DNA of 64,000 nucleotides, from assembly GCA_027943745.1 (NCBI GenBank), contig AP025763.1, positions 2,046,001 to 2,110,000 of the forward strand. The letters are read 5' to 3'. Below the pieces are notes generated by a model that made no database searches, had not been told where the DNA came from, and saw only the letters and a program-made list of their open reading frames with translations. Of the stretch, positions 19,040 to 28,600 are shown piece after piece. Position 1 is the stretch's first letter. Each line of letters opens with the position of its first letter. The position numbers and the translations under genes are program-made. The stretch is from Neptuniibacter victor (GTDB lineage Bacteria > Pseudomonadota > Gammaproteobacteria > Pseudomonadales > Balneatricaceae).

Positions 19040-19219
19040 TTATTCGTCGTCTTGCTTAACTACTTGCTTACCACGGTAAAAACCGTCAGCAGAAACGTGG
19101 TGACGACGGTGAGTTTCACCGGTAGTTGCTTCTACAGATAGAGTCGGGTTACCCAGCGCATCGTGTGAACGACGCATATCGCGACGGGAACGAGACTTCT
19201 TACTTTTCTGAACTGCCAT
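19040..19219 (-). CDS. rpmF: Large ribosomal subunit protein bL32
   Basis: A 59-aa basic protein starting [22 protein letters not shown] and containing [15 protein letters not shown], read directly from the minus strand. It lacks the four zinc cysteines found in C+ L32 proteins, like the E. coli form. It has the conserved place between yceD and plsX. Confidence 0.97.
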   Translation of the reverse strand: MAVQKSKKSRSRRDMRRSHDALGNPTLSVEATTGETHRRHHVSADGFYRGKQVVKQDDE

Positions 19220-19242
19220 GACTAAATAGCTCCTGGTTCTTT

Positions 19243-19767
19243 CTATTTGTTGCTGGCTTTTAATTGCGCCAACACACTAAATGGATTCGGTTTATCGTTG
19301 TCTTCTGCCACTGTCCCGGCATCGCCGTATGAAGTTTTGATAGAGCAATCATCATGATAAGCATCATGCGGAAGGCTCAAAATCAACTCTTCTTCAACCA
19401 CAGAAAGCAACTCAATCTCTTCATCCCCAATAATTAAGGGATCATAAGTACGAGGCAGCTGTTTTGCAGCCTCCTCACTGGCCATCAGGCCAAGATTAAA
19501 ATCTGCCTCTACGGCAACCTCTACTGGATCTAAGCAACGCTGACACGTCATGTAAACATGACCTGATGCACTGCCAGTAATGGTACGAATACGCTGCCCT
19601 TCAGTATTCACTGAAAAATGAAGATCGACATTCACGACCCCATCCGTTCCAATCAGAGATTGGCATAGATTGGGCATACCGCTTAAGTCGGCTTCGCCAG
19701 TAATTCGTACGTCCCGCTCAGCAAGTTTTCGCGGATCTACTTTGTTAGGTAATGGACCGTTTGACAT
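19243..19767 (-). CDS. yceD: YceD/DUF177 family protein (23S rRNA accumulation protein)
   Basis: DUF177 protein of 174 aa with the [13 protein letters not shown] segment (paired cysteines) and the [19 protein letters not shown] stretch typical of YceD. YceD is linked to 23S rRNA accumulation and often cotranscribed with rpmF, as here (24-base gap). The upstream region is shared with divergent maf. Confidence 0.9.
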   Translation of the reverse strand: MSNGPLPNKVDPRKLAERDVRITGEADLSGMPNLCQSLIGTDGVVNVDLHFSVNTEGQRIRTITGSASGHVYMTCQRCLDPVEVAVEADFNLGLMASEEAAKQLPRTYDPLIIGDEEIELLSVVEEELILSLPHDAYHDDCSIKTSYGDAGTVAEDNDKPNPFSVLAQLKASNK

Positions 19768-19878
19768 AAGCGCGCAATTCTAGGGCTCGAAACCCCATCT
19801 GTCAAAGACTTTGGGGTTTAATTATGTAATAAAACCGCTAATATTCGACCCTTCACACATTCACGGTTAAAAAATGAC

Positions 19879-20457
19879 ATGAGAAACCTGATTTTAGCAT
19901 CTAGCTCACCCTTTCGTCGCCAGATTTTAGATAAACTTCAACTGGAATATAGCTGCATCTCTCCAGATATTGATGAATCGGCAAAAGAAAACGAAACACC
20001 TGAAGCGCTAGTGGCGAGATTGGCTGTTGAAAAAGCACAAAAAATTGCTGAGACAGAGAAAGAGAGCTTAATCATCGGTTCAGATCAGGTAGCCGTATTA
20101 GATGGCGAAATTTTGGGTAAACCGCACACGCATGAAAATGCGATAAAACAATTAACCAAATTATCAGGGCATCGAGTGACGTTTTTGACGGGGCTAGCTG
20201 TCGTTAACTCAGCAACGGGAAATATACAGAGCGAAACTGTACCTTTTTATGTTGAGTTTCGTGAACTTAGCCGTGACGTTATTGAGAATTATCTTCGTGC
20301 TGAAGAGCCCTATAATTGTGCAGGAAGCTTTAAATCTGAAGCGCTTGGGATTGTTCTTTTCGACAAGCTTGAAGGCGAAGATCCAAATACGCTTATGGGA
20401 TTGCCACTCATACGATTAGTTCGACTACTCGAAAATGAAGACTTTCATGTCCTATAA
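19879..20457 (+). CDS. yceF: Maf family nucleoside triphosphate pyrophosphatase (YceF type)
   Basis: Maf-fold pyrophosphatase; the YceF branch hydrolyses 7-methyl-GTP and related nucleotides. It shows LASSSPFRRQIL, PDIDESAKENETPEALVARLA, IIGSDQVAVLDGE, GKP, and the AGSFKSEALGI segment with EGEDPNTLMGLPLIRL. 192 aa. Transcribed divergently from yceD, as is common in gammaproteobacteria. Confidence 0.92.
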   Translation: MRNLILASSSPFRRQILDKLQLEYSCISPDIDESAKENETPEALVARLAVEKAQKIAETEKESLIIGSDQVAVLDGEILGKPHTHENAIKQLTKLSGHRVTFLTGLAVVNSATGNIQSETVPFYVEFRELSRDVIENYLRAEEPYNCAGSFKSEALGIVLFDKLEGEDPNTLMGLPLIRLVRLLENEDFHVL

Positions 20458-20490
20458 TTCGTTTTCGCTAGGGCATTGAAACGCCAATAA

Positions 20491-20516
20491 AAAAGGAGGG
20501 CAACACCCTCCTTTTA
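20491..20516. terminator. Bidirectional terminator between maf and sppA
   Basis: AAAAGGAGGG-CAACA-CCCTCCTTTT is a perfect 10-bp stem with A- and T-runs on its sides, positioned between two convergent genes. Confidence 0.95.
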
Positions 20517-20539
20517 TGACCATAAATCAAGTGTCAGCA

Positions 20540-21613
20540 CTATCGTAGCTGAACACCTCCTTGCGATAGACCTAGCTGCGAGCTGATCGCTTTTGTAAAG
20601 CTAACGCCAAGCTCATCAACAATCTGCTTCCAAGGTTCAGGTTTAGGCATGTAATCGACGATTTTTTCAACTTTGATTACTTCACGCGCTACGTAGCTCG
20701 TACTTCCTAAACCATCGATCAAACCGAGCTCTACGGCTTGCTCACCAGTCCAGACCAATCCACTAAATAGTTTCGGATCATCTTTTAAGCGATCTCCACG
20801 ACCCATTTTAACCTGCTCAATAAACTGTTTATGGGTTGTATTTAAGACACTCTGCCAAAACTGTTTCTCAGCGTTATCACTCGGTGAAAAGGGATCAAGA
20901 AATGCCTTATGTTCACCCGCTGTATACAGCCGACGTTCAACACCTACTTTACCCATTAGATCAACAAAACCAAAACCACCGGCCACAACACCAATAGAGC
21001 CCACTAAACTCGCTTTATCTGCATAGATAGAATCCGCAGCAGCCGCAATATAGTAAGCGCCTGAAGCGCCTATATCAGCAATTACAGCGTAAATCGGCTT
21101 TTCCGGATGCAGTGCGCGCAAGCGTTTGATCTCATCGTAAATATAGCCGGATTGAACTGGGCTTCCTCCAGGGCTATTAATGCGAAGAATAATGGCTTTA
21201 GCATTTTCCTCTTCAAACGCCTCTCTCAGTGCCCAAACTATAACATCTGCACTGGCTTCATCATCGGCACTAATAGGTCCTTTTACCTCAATGACAGCCG
21301 TATGAGCTTGTGGCGTTACATCCGTAGATAGATCGTTACTTGCGAGCAAGATGCCCATCAGTGCAAACAGGTACCCGAAGGTGAGTATCTTAAAGAAAAT
21401 CCCCCAACGACGAGCTCTACGCTGCTCAACAAACATACCGTTAAGCAGTTTTTCGATTAACTTCCACTCTTTCTTGCTCGCCGTATCTTGCTTAGCATTC
21501 TCAACGGCTTTTTCTAGCTTACTGTCAGCTTTGATTTGACTCTCACCCGCCGTGGTATCTTTAGCGTGCTGAGAGTTCTCGCTGCCTTCTTCATTCCATG
21601 GATTATCTGACAC
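20540..21613 (-). CDS. sppA: S49 family signal peptide peptidase
   Basis: Short-form SppA/SohB-like serine protease of the inner membrane that degrades cleaved signal peptides. One transmembrane segment (about residues 75-95) is followed by the S49 domain with LRINSPGGSP, the IGASGAYYIAAAADSIYAD strand with the catalytic lysine/serine region and SLVGSIGV. Start: GTG at 21613, with AGGAG six bases upstream; a TTG two codons earlier touches the ribosome site and is unlikely. The 70 N-terminal residues are hydrophilic and rich in Glu/Lys. Confidence 0.9.
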   Translation of the reverse strand: MSDNPWNEEGSENSQHAKDTTAGESQIKADSKLEKAVENAKQDTASKKEWKLIEKLLNGMFVEQRRARRWGIFFKILTFGYLFALMGILLASNDLSTDVTPQAHTAVIEVKGPISADDEASADVIVWALREAFEEENAKAIILRINSPGGSPVQSGYIYDEIKRLRALHPEKPIYAVIADIGASGAYYIAAAADSIYADKASLVGSIGVVAGGFGFVDLMGKVGVERRLYTAGEHKAFLDPFSPSDNAEKQFWQSVLNTTHKQFIEQVKMGRGDRLKDDPKLFSGLVWTGEQAVELGLIDGLGSTSYVAREVIKVEKIVDYMPKPEPWKQIVDELGVSFTKAISSQLGLSQGGVQLR

Positions 21614-21627
21614 AAACAACTCCTGTT

Positions 21628-22287
21628 TTAGGCAAACGCGCCTTTACCTTCTAACCATTGCTCTAGTTCTGGAAAGTTATGCACTTCCAAAACTGGATCA
21701 AAACCTTTCAAGCGATCAATATGATGAGCGCCATAACTCACGGCAATTACGTCCATGCCAGCGCGTCGCCCCATATCAAGATCATATTCGGTGTCACCAA
21801 TCATGACGGCTTCTGAACGATCAACACCGGTTTCAGCTAATATTTCCTCAAGCATGAGGGGATCAGGCTTAGATACGGTCTCATCAGCACAGCGTGAAGT
21901 TTCAAAAACATAAGCTAAACCTGTCTGCGCAAAAGCTCGATCAAGACCGCGACGACTTTTGCCTGTCGCCACCGCCATTCGCATCCCTTTTTTATGCATA
22001 CTTTCTAGTGTTTTTTGAGCGCCAGCAAACAAAGGGGTAGGAGTCGTATTTTCACCCAGAAAGTGATGACCATAACGAAGGCGCATCTGATCAATCCCGT
22101 CATCACTAATTTCTGGAATTAAAATGCGGATAGCCTCTGGTAAGCCCAAGCCAATAATATTCATTACAGCAGCATCGGTTGGGACTGGCAGCTTACAATC
22201 TCTTGCTGCGGACTGCATACTTGAGATGATACGTGAAGCTGAATCGATAACAGTACCGTCCCAATCAAAAATTAATAATTTGTACAC
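21628..22287 (-). CDS. HAD-IA family hydrolase (phosphoglycolate phosphatase-like)
   Basis: HAD superfamily phosphatase with FDWDGTVIDSASRII (motif I), VATGKSRRGL (motif II/III), KPDPLML and MIGDTEYDLDMGRRAGM (motif IV). 219 aa. Start is GTG at 22287 with AAGGA seven bases before it. It abuts sppA by about 14 bases, the usual neighbour in pseudomonad-like order. The exact phosphate ester is unknown. Confidence 0.88.
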   Translation of the reverse strand: MYKLLIFDWDGTVIDSASRIISSMQSAARDCKLPVPTDAAVMNIIGLGLPEAIRILIPEISDDGIDQMRLRYGHHFLGENTTPTPLFAGAQKTLESMHKKGMRMAVATGKSRRGLDRAFAQTGLAYVFETSRCADETVSKPDPLMLEEILAETGVDRSEAVMIGDTEYDLDMGRRAGMDVIAVSYGAHHIDRLKGFDPVLEVHNFPELEQWLEGKGAFA

Positions 22288-22411
22288 AAAAGAATCCTTA
22301 GATAAAACCTATTAGTTTGATACATCTATATATAGGAGCCGACGAAAACTTCAAGTAATCCGCGTAAACTTATTATTTATTTACACTTTTCTTGCTTTGT
22401 TAATGATGCAT

Positions 22412-22434
22412 AACGTATATTTTAAAGACATCTT
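22412..22434 (+). promoter_or_regulatory. Putative NsrR box upstream of nsrR
   Basis: Matches the E. coli-type NsrR motif (AANATGNATTT-N-AAATACATNTT) at most positions: AAC-GTA-T-ATTT then T then AAAGACAT-C-TT. It ends 16 bases before the nsrR start at 22451, suggesting autoregulation. Motif knowledge is recalled; no scoring was run. Confidence 0.55.
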
Positions 22435-22450
22435 TCAAAAGCGTTTAGCC

Positions 22451-22876
22451 ATGCAATTAAGCCGATTTACCGACTATACACTTCGTGTCCTTTTCTATGT
22501 TGCGACAAATGATAGTCGTTTAGCTACACTTTCAGAAATTGCAGAGTATTACGACATCTCTATAGAGCATTTGCGAAAAGTAGTACACGCACTCTCTAAG
22601 TCAGGCTATCTAGACACCTATCGCGGAAAAAATGGCGGTATAAAACTGGCGAAAGCGACTTCTGATATCAATTTAGCTGACATCGTCGCACAATCTGAAG
22701 GACAACAACCGCTGATCAATTGTGGTCAACAGATGTGCCGCTTAACCGGTTTTTGCTCTCTTCAGTCCGCACTAGCCGAAGCGCAGAAGTCTTTTGTCAG
22801 CGTACTTGAGCAATATACCCTAGCAGACCTACTTGAAAAGCCTGAGATGCGGCAAGAACTCATTAATACTAAGTAG
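22451..22876 (+). CDS. nsrR: Nitric-oxide-sensing repressor NsrR (Rrf2 family)
   Basis: Rrf2 winged-helix regulator of 141 aa starting MQLSRFTDYTLRVLFYVA. Helix-turn-helix about residues 25-50, then RGKNGGIKLAKA and the three-cysteine Fe-S ligand set NCGQQMCRLTGFC (C-x4-C-x5-C), the same spacing as E. coli NsrR. The 4Fe-4S or 2Fe-2S cluster reacts with NO and releases DNA. I chose the ATG at 22451 because it gives the family N-terminus; upstream ATGs would translate through the putative NsrR box. Confidence 0.92.
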   Translation: MQLSRFTDYTLRVLFYVATNDSRLATLSEIAEYYDISIEHLRKVVHALSKSGYLDTYRGKNGGIKLAKATSDINLADIVAQSEGQQPLINCGQQMCRLTGFCSLQSALAEAQKSFVSVLEQYTLADLLEKPEMRQELINTK

Positions 22877-22898
22877 ACTTTCTCGCAATCATCTTAAT

Positions 22899-23315
22899 CT
22901 AAGATGTAAATTGATGCCCCATAGCGGTCTCAAGTTCCTCAGTTGTATAGTGGCTTTCTAGACAGGGAAAGAGTTCTCGTTCTTCAAACCTAACGTGTGC
23001 TTTTAAAAGCGCTGCAAACTGATAAGCTGCATCCCGCTTCGCGTTTGTTAAAAGTAACTTTAAATTCTTATGCTCTAAAAGTAGCCGATCTTCCAATGCG
23101 CTCCCTTCCACCACCTTTCTTAGCAGCGGCAATAAGCATTGCTCTTCGATCGAGAAATGCGCCAATAACTCTGCTGCGAAATCACCCCGTACCTCTTGCC
23201 AGCACGTATCAAGGTCGCTGCTCTCCTTCGACGCCTTGTGATTTATTCTATTGGCTATGACCAACGCTTTGTGATGATCATGACTCAATGGAACCAATTG
23301 CTCATCTCTTTTCAT
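22899..23315 (-). CDS. Hemerythrin HHE-domain protein
   Basis: A 138-aa helical protein with the HHE-type histidine/glutamate ligands: PLSHDHHKALVIANRI, ELLAHFSIEEQCLLPLL, LLLEHKNLK and AHVRFEERELFPCLE. These are consistent with a di-iron centre of the YtfE/hemerythrin kind, but it lacks the YtfE N-terminal domain. A role in NO or oxygen handling is inferred from the neighbouring nsrR. It converges with nsrR; GGAA lies upstream of the ATG. Confidence 0.85.
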   Translation of the reverse strand: MKRDEQLVPLSHDHHKALVIANRINHKASKESSDLDTCWQEVRGDFAAELLAHFSIEEQCLLPLLRKVVEGSALEDRLLLEHKNLKLLLTNAKRDAAYQFAALLKAHVRFEERELFPCLESHYTTEELETAMGHQFTS

Positions 23316-23485
23316 TCTTTCGTTCCTTGCTTATATCATAACTCAGATCTGCCTCTTTTTTTGAGCCCTTAAAACCGTTAGCCCTATGTCTTTCATTAAC
23401 GGCAGTGCCCGTAACCTCCAACCAATTTTTGTGTTGTCGTGTTAGCGCTTTCTTTATTGAGCAACTCATATCAGTAGAACCTTAT

Positions 23486-23540
23486 AACATGTATTTACAA
23501 AACATTATTGCATATATAAAATGGATTTAAAATACATGTT
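23486..23540 (+). promoter_or_regulatory. Two NsrR-type boxes over a promoter
   Basis: Box 1 (23486-23508) has a perfect left half (AACATGTATTT) and a partial right half. Box 2 (23518-23540) reads AAAATGGATTT-A-AAATACATGTT, agreeing at nearly every fixed position of the recalled consensus. The boxes start 32 bases apart, about three helical turns. A possible -35 TTTACA (23494) and -10 TAAAAT (23517) are 17 bases apart and are covered by the boxes, as expected for repression. Confidence 0.6.
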
Positions 23541-23558
23541 AATAAGTGAGATATAAAA

Positions 23559-23762
23559 ATGGTTATTTGGTCGAACGCCGAAGTGGGTGTTTTCTTCGCC
23601 TTAATAGGCATGATAATTTTGAAAATTTGGACCGTATGGCATGTCGCCAACAAATCAAAAGCAACAAAAGAAGGACGCTTAATATTTGTATGGGGGATTA
23701 CAGGGTTAACCGCTTTTGCTGTTGCCGCAAAAAGCTTCATCAGCTACCAAATGGGGATATAA
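23559..23762 (+). CDS. Small two-TM membrane protein, likely NsrR-regulated
   Basis: A 67-aa protein with two hydrophobic segments, about residues 9-29 (VGVFFALIGMIILKIWTVWH) and 43-61 (IFVWGITGLTAFAVAAKSF), joined by a basic loop (NKSKATKEGR). I do not recognise the family. It starts 18 bases after a strong NsrR-type box, so expression under nitric oxide is the main clue. No cofactor-binding cysteines or clustered histidines are present apart from one His (residue 28) at the end of TM1. The Shine-Dalgarno is weak (GAG eight bases upstream). Confidence 0.7.
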   Translation: MVIWSNAEVGVFFALIGMIILKIWTVWHVANKSKATKEGRLIFVWGITGLTAFAVAAKSFISYQMGI

Positions 23763-23791
23763 CTTTCGCAAGCGCCTAAGAAGTAGGCATG

Positions 23792-24181
23792 TTAACCATA
23801 CCTATCTTCTATAATTTCTGAATGTGTTTTGAGGAGATCACGATGCACTCGTTCTGATAAGGTTTTGCAATGAGAAGGAACCGCTCGCTTACTTTTTACA
23901 ATAGCCCCCTCCTTCTGAAGCAACTCCTCTAATCTCTTATCAATCGTATGAAAAAAATCATCTTGGTTAAATTCTTCACGACCAACGGTACAATTAATTA
24001 ATAGGATTTCGTCTCCTTGCTCAAAGTGAAAATGCTTTTCAGCAAATTCATAAAAAAATTGGGCTAATGACTCAGTAAAACTGAAAGCCATGTTCTGATG
24101 TCTAAATGGTTTAGCCAATGCTACCGAAATACTAGCTTGAGGGATGTGGCCGATAAAATAGCATGTTAATTTGTCCATCAT
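23792..24181 (-). CDS. Hypothetical protein, 129 aa
   Basis: Soluble mixed alpha/beta protein; no domain recognised. Segments such as DEILLINCTVGREEFNQDDFFHTIDKRLEELL suggest a compact fold with a central strand. I place the start at the tandem ATG 24181, with AGG seven bases upstream, rather than a TTG five codons earlier. It ends near the small membrane protein gene in convergent orientation; no clear terminator lies between. Confidence 0.6.
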   Translation of the reverse strand: MMDKLTCYFIGHIPQASISVALAKPFRHQNMAFSFTESLAQFFYEFAEKHFHFEQGDEILLINCTVGREEFNQDDFFHTIDKRLEELLQKEGAIVKSKRAVPSHCKTLSERVHRDLLKTHSEIIEDRYG

Positions 24182-24295
24182 TCGGTACCTATACAACTAA
24201 TCTTAATTGATGAAGGGCAATCTTATACAGGCTAAATTAAATATTTATTACGCATTTGCACAATCAATAATTTCGGTGCAAACAAAATCCCACAA

Positions 24296-24322
24296 AAAAG
24301 CCCGCTATCGCAGGCTTATTGT
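24296..24322 (-). terminator. Terminator after rraA
   Basis: On the minus strand AAGCC-(TGCGATAGCG)-GGCTT followed by TTTTTTG, about 20 bases after the rraA stop. Confidence 0.75.
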
Positions 24323-24342
24323 AAAAGTAACGAAGCGTTGAA

Positions 24343-24834
24343 TTATGCTTCTGGTAATTCTAGTTTCTCAGGAGAGACTAAAACACCATTATTATCAGCA
24401 TAAATGAATTCACCTGGGTGGAAAGTAACGCCCCCGAAAGTCAGTGGGATATTAAGCTCTCCCAACCCCTTCTTCTCTGTTTTCATCGGATGAGCACCTA
24501 ACGCCTGCACACCAATATTCAGATCGCCAATAGCATTCACATCACGGATGCAACCATAAATGATGATACCTTCCCAACCATTCATCGTTGCTTTCTCAGC
24601 AAGCATATCGCCAAGCATCGCTTTACGCATGGAAGCACCACCATCAACAACTAGCACTTTGCCTTTGCCTGGTAAAGCTACCTGTTCACGTACTAACGAG
24701 TTATCTTCGAATGCTTTAAGGGTGACAATCTCACCACCAAAACGCTCACGGCCACCAAAGTTACCAAACATTGGTTCTACAACTTGTACTAACTCTGGAA
24801 ATTGATCACATAATTCTGGTAGAAGATCTTCCAC
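24343..24834 (-). CDS. rraA: Ribonuclease E activity regulator RraA
   Basis: RraA binds RNase E and limits mRNA decay; the fold resembles methyltransferase-like DMT proteins and some members act as aldolases. It has [61 protein letters not shown] and [19 protein letters not shown] place the start at GTG 24834, which has AAGGAG six bases upstream; this gives 163 aa, the family length. A longer ATG start 16 codons upstream would include this ribosome site. Confidence 0.93.
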   Translation of the reverse strand: MEDLLPELCDQFPELVQVVEPMFGNFGGRERFGGEIVTLKAFEDNSLVREQVALPGKGKVLVVDGGASMRKAMLGDMLAEKATMNGWEGIIIYGCIRDVNAIGDLNIGVQALGAHPMKTEKKGLGELNIPLTFGGVTFHPGEFIYADNNGVLVSPEKLELPEA

Positions 24835-24981
24835 GATTGACTCCTTAGTTTCGTTTCTAATGCACGCATCGTTAATGTGCACTATATTCAGATGCTGTTA
24901 TTCATAAAAAATAGTATATTCGCCGATTCATTGTGCAATTGCACTACAACTTAGGCAGGAAAATAGAGGTAATTTATTCGA

Positions 24982-25608
24982 ATGACAGTAAAAGAGATCA
25001 ACTACATTTCATTCAGCCTCTTTATCGGTCCTTTTTTTCTGCTCGGTTGTGCTCAGCAAACTCATACCTTTTGCCAATCAGAAACAAAGGAATGCGTTAG
25101 CCCCCTGCCTCCACGGCTCCAAGCCTCTAATCCCTCTTCAAGCATGGAAAGGCCTCATGAGCTAGCTCCGATTACAAAACCAATGGCCAAAGAACAACCC
25201 ACGGCATCCCATTCGCTTTTCGCTCGTAACACTGATCAAGCAACCCAGCGTTCGCCCAAGAAAGTAAAGATCATTGAAAACATACGTTATCAGAAGAAAC
25301 GAACGTCACCTGCACTTATGCCTAAGCGTATCTCCCCAAAACCGATGGGTGATAATAAAGCAATTGCAGCACGCTATACGGTTCAACTAGGTGCGTATAG
25401 GTTGGAAAACAGCAGACTTATTGATATCAATCGCTTACCTACAAAAAGTCGCTTATTCATTTTTAAAATGAAGAACAATTTACTCGGGCTATCCTACGGC
25501 AGTTTTGCTAGCAAACAAGAAGCTAAAACCCAGGTCGATTGGTTAAAAATGCATGGATTTACTGAATACCAATTTCGTAAGCTTCCCGCTAATGCAACAT
25601 CGTTGTAG
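24982..25608 (+). CDS. Lipoprotein with C-terminal SPOR domain
   Basis: N-terminal hydrophobic stretch ends in lipobox LLGC (cysteine about residue 23), so this is an outer- or inner-membrane lipoprotein. A proline-rich, basic linker (about residues 35-125) leads to a C-terminal SPOR-like domain: YTVQLGAYRLENSRL and YGSFASKQEAKTQVDWLKMHG. SPOR domains bind denuded glycan at division sites. The linker is unusually rich in Ser/Pro/Lys. 208 aa. Confidence 0.75.
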   Translation: MTVKEINYISFSLFIGPFFLLGCAQQTHTFCQSETKECVSPLPPRLQASNPSSSMERPHELAPITKPMAKEQPTASHSLFARNTDQATQRSPKKVKIIENIRYQKKRTSPALMPKRISPKPMGDNKAIAARYTVQLGAYRLENSRLIDINRLPTKSRLFIFKMKNNLLGLSYGSFASKQEAKTQVDWLKMHGFTEYQFRKLPANATSL

Positions 25609-25625
25609 CATCGTTGCGGCAAACG

Positions 25626-25652
25626 AAAACGCAGCTGAATCAGCTGCGTTTT
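25626..25652. terminator. Bidirectional terminator between SPOR gene and ydiJ
   Basis: AAAACGCAGCTG-AAT-CAGCTGCGTTTT is a perfect 12-bp stem between convergent genes. Confidence 0.92.
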
Positions 25653-25669
25653 AAATAGGCCTCTATGCT

Positions 25670-28600
25670 TTAATGATGCTCTCTAAGTTGTGTTAGTAGC
25701 ATTTGAATAGGGTGAGGTATCTGCTGTTGATCTACCCTTTTCACCTGACTTCGACATGAATACCCCGTTGCAACTAACTTGTTTTTATTCTCAGGTGCAT
25801 TGACGACTTCAGACCAGCTTAAATCATAAATTTCACGAGAGGTTTCTGCGTTTTGAGTTTCATGTCCGTAGGTACCAGACATACCACAACAGCCAACCGC
25901 TTCAATCTCAAGTTTTTGACCCATAGCTGCATAGATTTCCTGCCATAACTTAATAGACGGTGCAACAGAGGTTTTTTCTGTGCAATGCGCTAATAGTTTG
26001 AAGCTCGCACCCGGTAAAATACCCGTATTGAATGCTTCTAAGCGATGGGCTTGATTGACTAACCACTCCTGGATTAATTGGACTTTAGGTAGCTCTTTGT
26101 CAGGAATGACATAGCCATACTCCTGTCGGTAAGTCAGGGTCATTGATGGATCAATCCCAATCAGCGGCACTTCTGTTTTATCAAGCGCTTTAAGCATAGC
26201 GCTATTAGATTCTGCCGCCTTCTCAAACGCTTTCATAAAGCCATGTACATGCAATGGCTTGCCATTCGGTTTGAACGGAGCCATCAAAACATAAAAACCA
26301 AGTCCTGTCAGAAGGTCAACAAGATCAAGCACAAGCTGAGTTTCGAAATAACTAGTAAAAGCATCTTGGACGATAATGACCGCATTTTCGCGGTTCTCTT
26401 CGGATAATCCTTTGATTAGCTCAGGCGTTGCGAACTGAACACCCCGTGCCTTCATACCTGAAACTAAACTATTGGTGCAGATCGTCGGGCTATCAACCAT
26501 ACCCACGTGTTTACGGAAAATGCCTTTAATCGCAGGATTTTTCATTGCCCAATTATAGGGGGCTGGAAATTTTGATAACCACGGAATCATATATTCTAAA
26601 CTACCGACCATATAATCTTTTGCCGGTCGTAAGTAGCGGCCATAGTAGACCTCCAAGAAACGTGCTCTAAAATCAGGCACATTGACTTTAATGGGACACT
26701 GTCCCACACATGATTTACACGCGAGGCACGCCATCATTGACTCATGCACTTCATGAGAGAAATCGTATTCTTGTTCTTTTTTCTTCGATAATGTGTTTTT
26801 AACACGGCTAGGCAGCGCCGCTAAAAATGACCTGGTCTTAATTTTTGCAGATTCTGCTTTTAGATCGGTGCCACTTTTCTCAACCAAACGCAGCCACTCT
26901 CTTATAAGTGAGGAGCGTCCTTTAGGTGAATTTATTCGCTGGCGCGTACCTTTCCAAGATGGACACATCGCATCGTTAGGATCGTAATTAAAGCAAGCGC
27001 CGTTACCATTGCAGAACATGGCCGAATCATACTCTTCCCTTACGGAAGCACTGATCTGGCGATCAAACTGACCACGCGTGGGAACTTGATCAATTTTTAA
27101 TAACTCAACACCATCAATTGCTGGGGTCGCAATCTTGCCTGGATTCATCTGGTTGCGCGGATCAAAACAGGCTTTGATTTTTTGCAGCTCTGAATAGAGT
27201 TCACCAAAAAACTCGGGTGAATACTCGGAGCGAACCCCCTTACCGTGCTCTCCCCAAAGTAATCCATTATATTTAACGGTTAATGCTACAACTTGATCCG
27301 TCACCTCTCGTATAAGAGATTCCTGCACTTCATCCTTCATATCAATCGCTGGGCGGACATGAAGAACACCGGCATCCACATGCCCGAACATGCCATACGC
27401 CAAGCCACGATCATCAAGAACTTTTCGGAACTCCATGATGAAATCGGCTAAGTTCTCAGGCGGTACCGCTGTATCCTCAACAAAAGGAATAGGACGTTCC
27501 TGCCCTTTAGCATTACCCAGTAGGCCAACCGCTTTCTTGCGCATTGCCCATACCTTGCCGATCTCAGAAGCACCGTACACAACAGAGAAGCCAAAACTTT
27601 TACCTGCTTGACCAGAGACAGCCTTCAGGTGGTTTTCTAATTTCTCTACATCGGCTTTAAGGGAGGCTTCATCGTCAGATGTATATTCGACCAAGTTAAT
27701 CCCTTGGATCTCTGGCTCACCCGCTTCACTTGGAAAATAGGCACTAACCGTATCCCAAATTATATCGCCCATTGCCAAATTAAGTACTTTAGAATCAATG
27801 GTTTCGATAGATGTCGGGTTCCACTCCATTAAGTCCGTGGCATCTCTAAGTGAGGACTCAAAGCTATCATATTTAATGTTAACTAAAGCTGCATATTTAG
27901 GTATAGGCAGTACATTCAATTTCGCTTCGGCTATAAAAGCGAGAGAACCTTCTCCACCACATAGAACAGAGTTAAGATTAAACTGGCCGTTCTCATCATG
28001 AATATGTGCTAAATCGTAACCCGTTAAACAACGATTGAGCTTTGGAAATTTTTGATCAATTAAATCTCTGTTTTCAACGAAAACACTATCGACTAGACGA
28101 TGCACTTCTCCGATACGATCATCTCTGCTCTTAATCGCCGTTAACTCTTCATCGGATAAAGGCTTTGAACACCACTGCTGCCCACCTAAGAATACGGAGT
28201 TAAGTTCTAATACATGATCACGGGTTTTACCGTACATAACAGAGCCTTGACCACTGGCATCTGTGTTTATCATTCCCCCAACGGTAGCGCGATTACTGGT
28301 TGACAGTTCAGGCGCAAAAAATAAACCGTAAGGCTTTAAGGCACGATTTAATTGATCTTTTACAACACCAGATTGCACACGTACCCAACGCTCCTCAGCG
28401 TTGATTTCGAGTACTTGATTCATATGCTTCGAAACATCGACAATCAAACCATCGGTCAGGGATTGGCCATTTGTTCCCGTACCGCCACCACGCGCGCTGA
28501 GTTTTACTTCGGCAAAACGTTGTTCATCTGCTAGCGTTGCAATTAAAACAAGATCTTCAGCAGACTTAGGATAAAGGACGCCCTGCGGAAGCATCTGATA

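Noticed and set aside
23375-23402. CCGTTA ... TAACGG inverted repeat between hemerythrin and the small membrane protein
   Set aside because: Six-base arms separated by 16 bases; too short to distinguish from chance.
23546-23779. 77-codon plus frame overlapping the NsrR-linked small protein gene
   Set aside because: Starts from GTG in a different frame; the overlapping 67-residue frame has clean membrane segments and an ATG.
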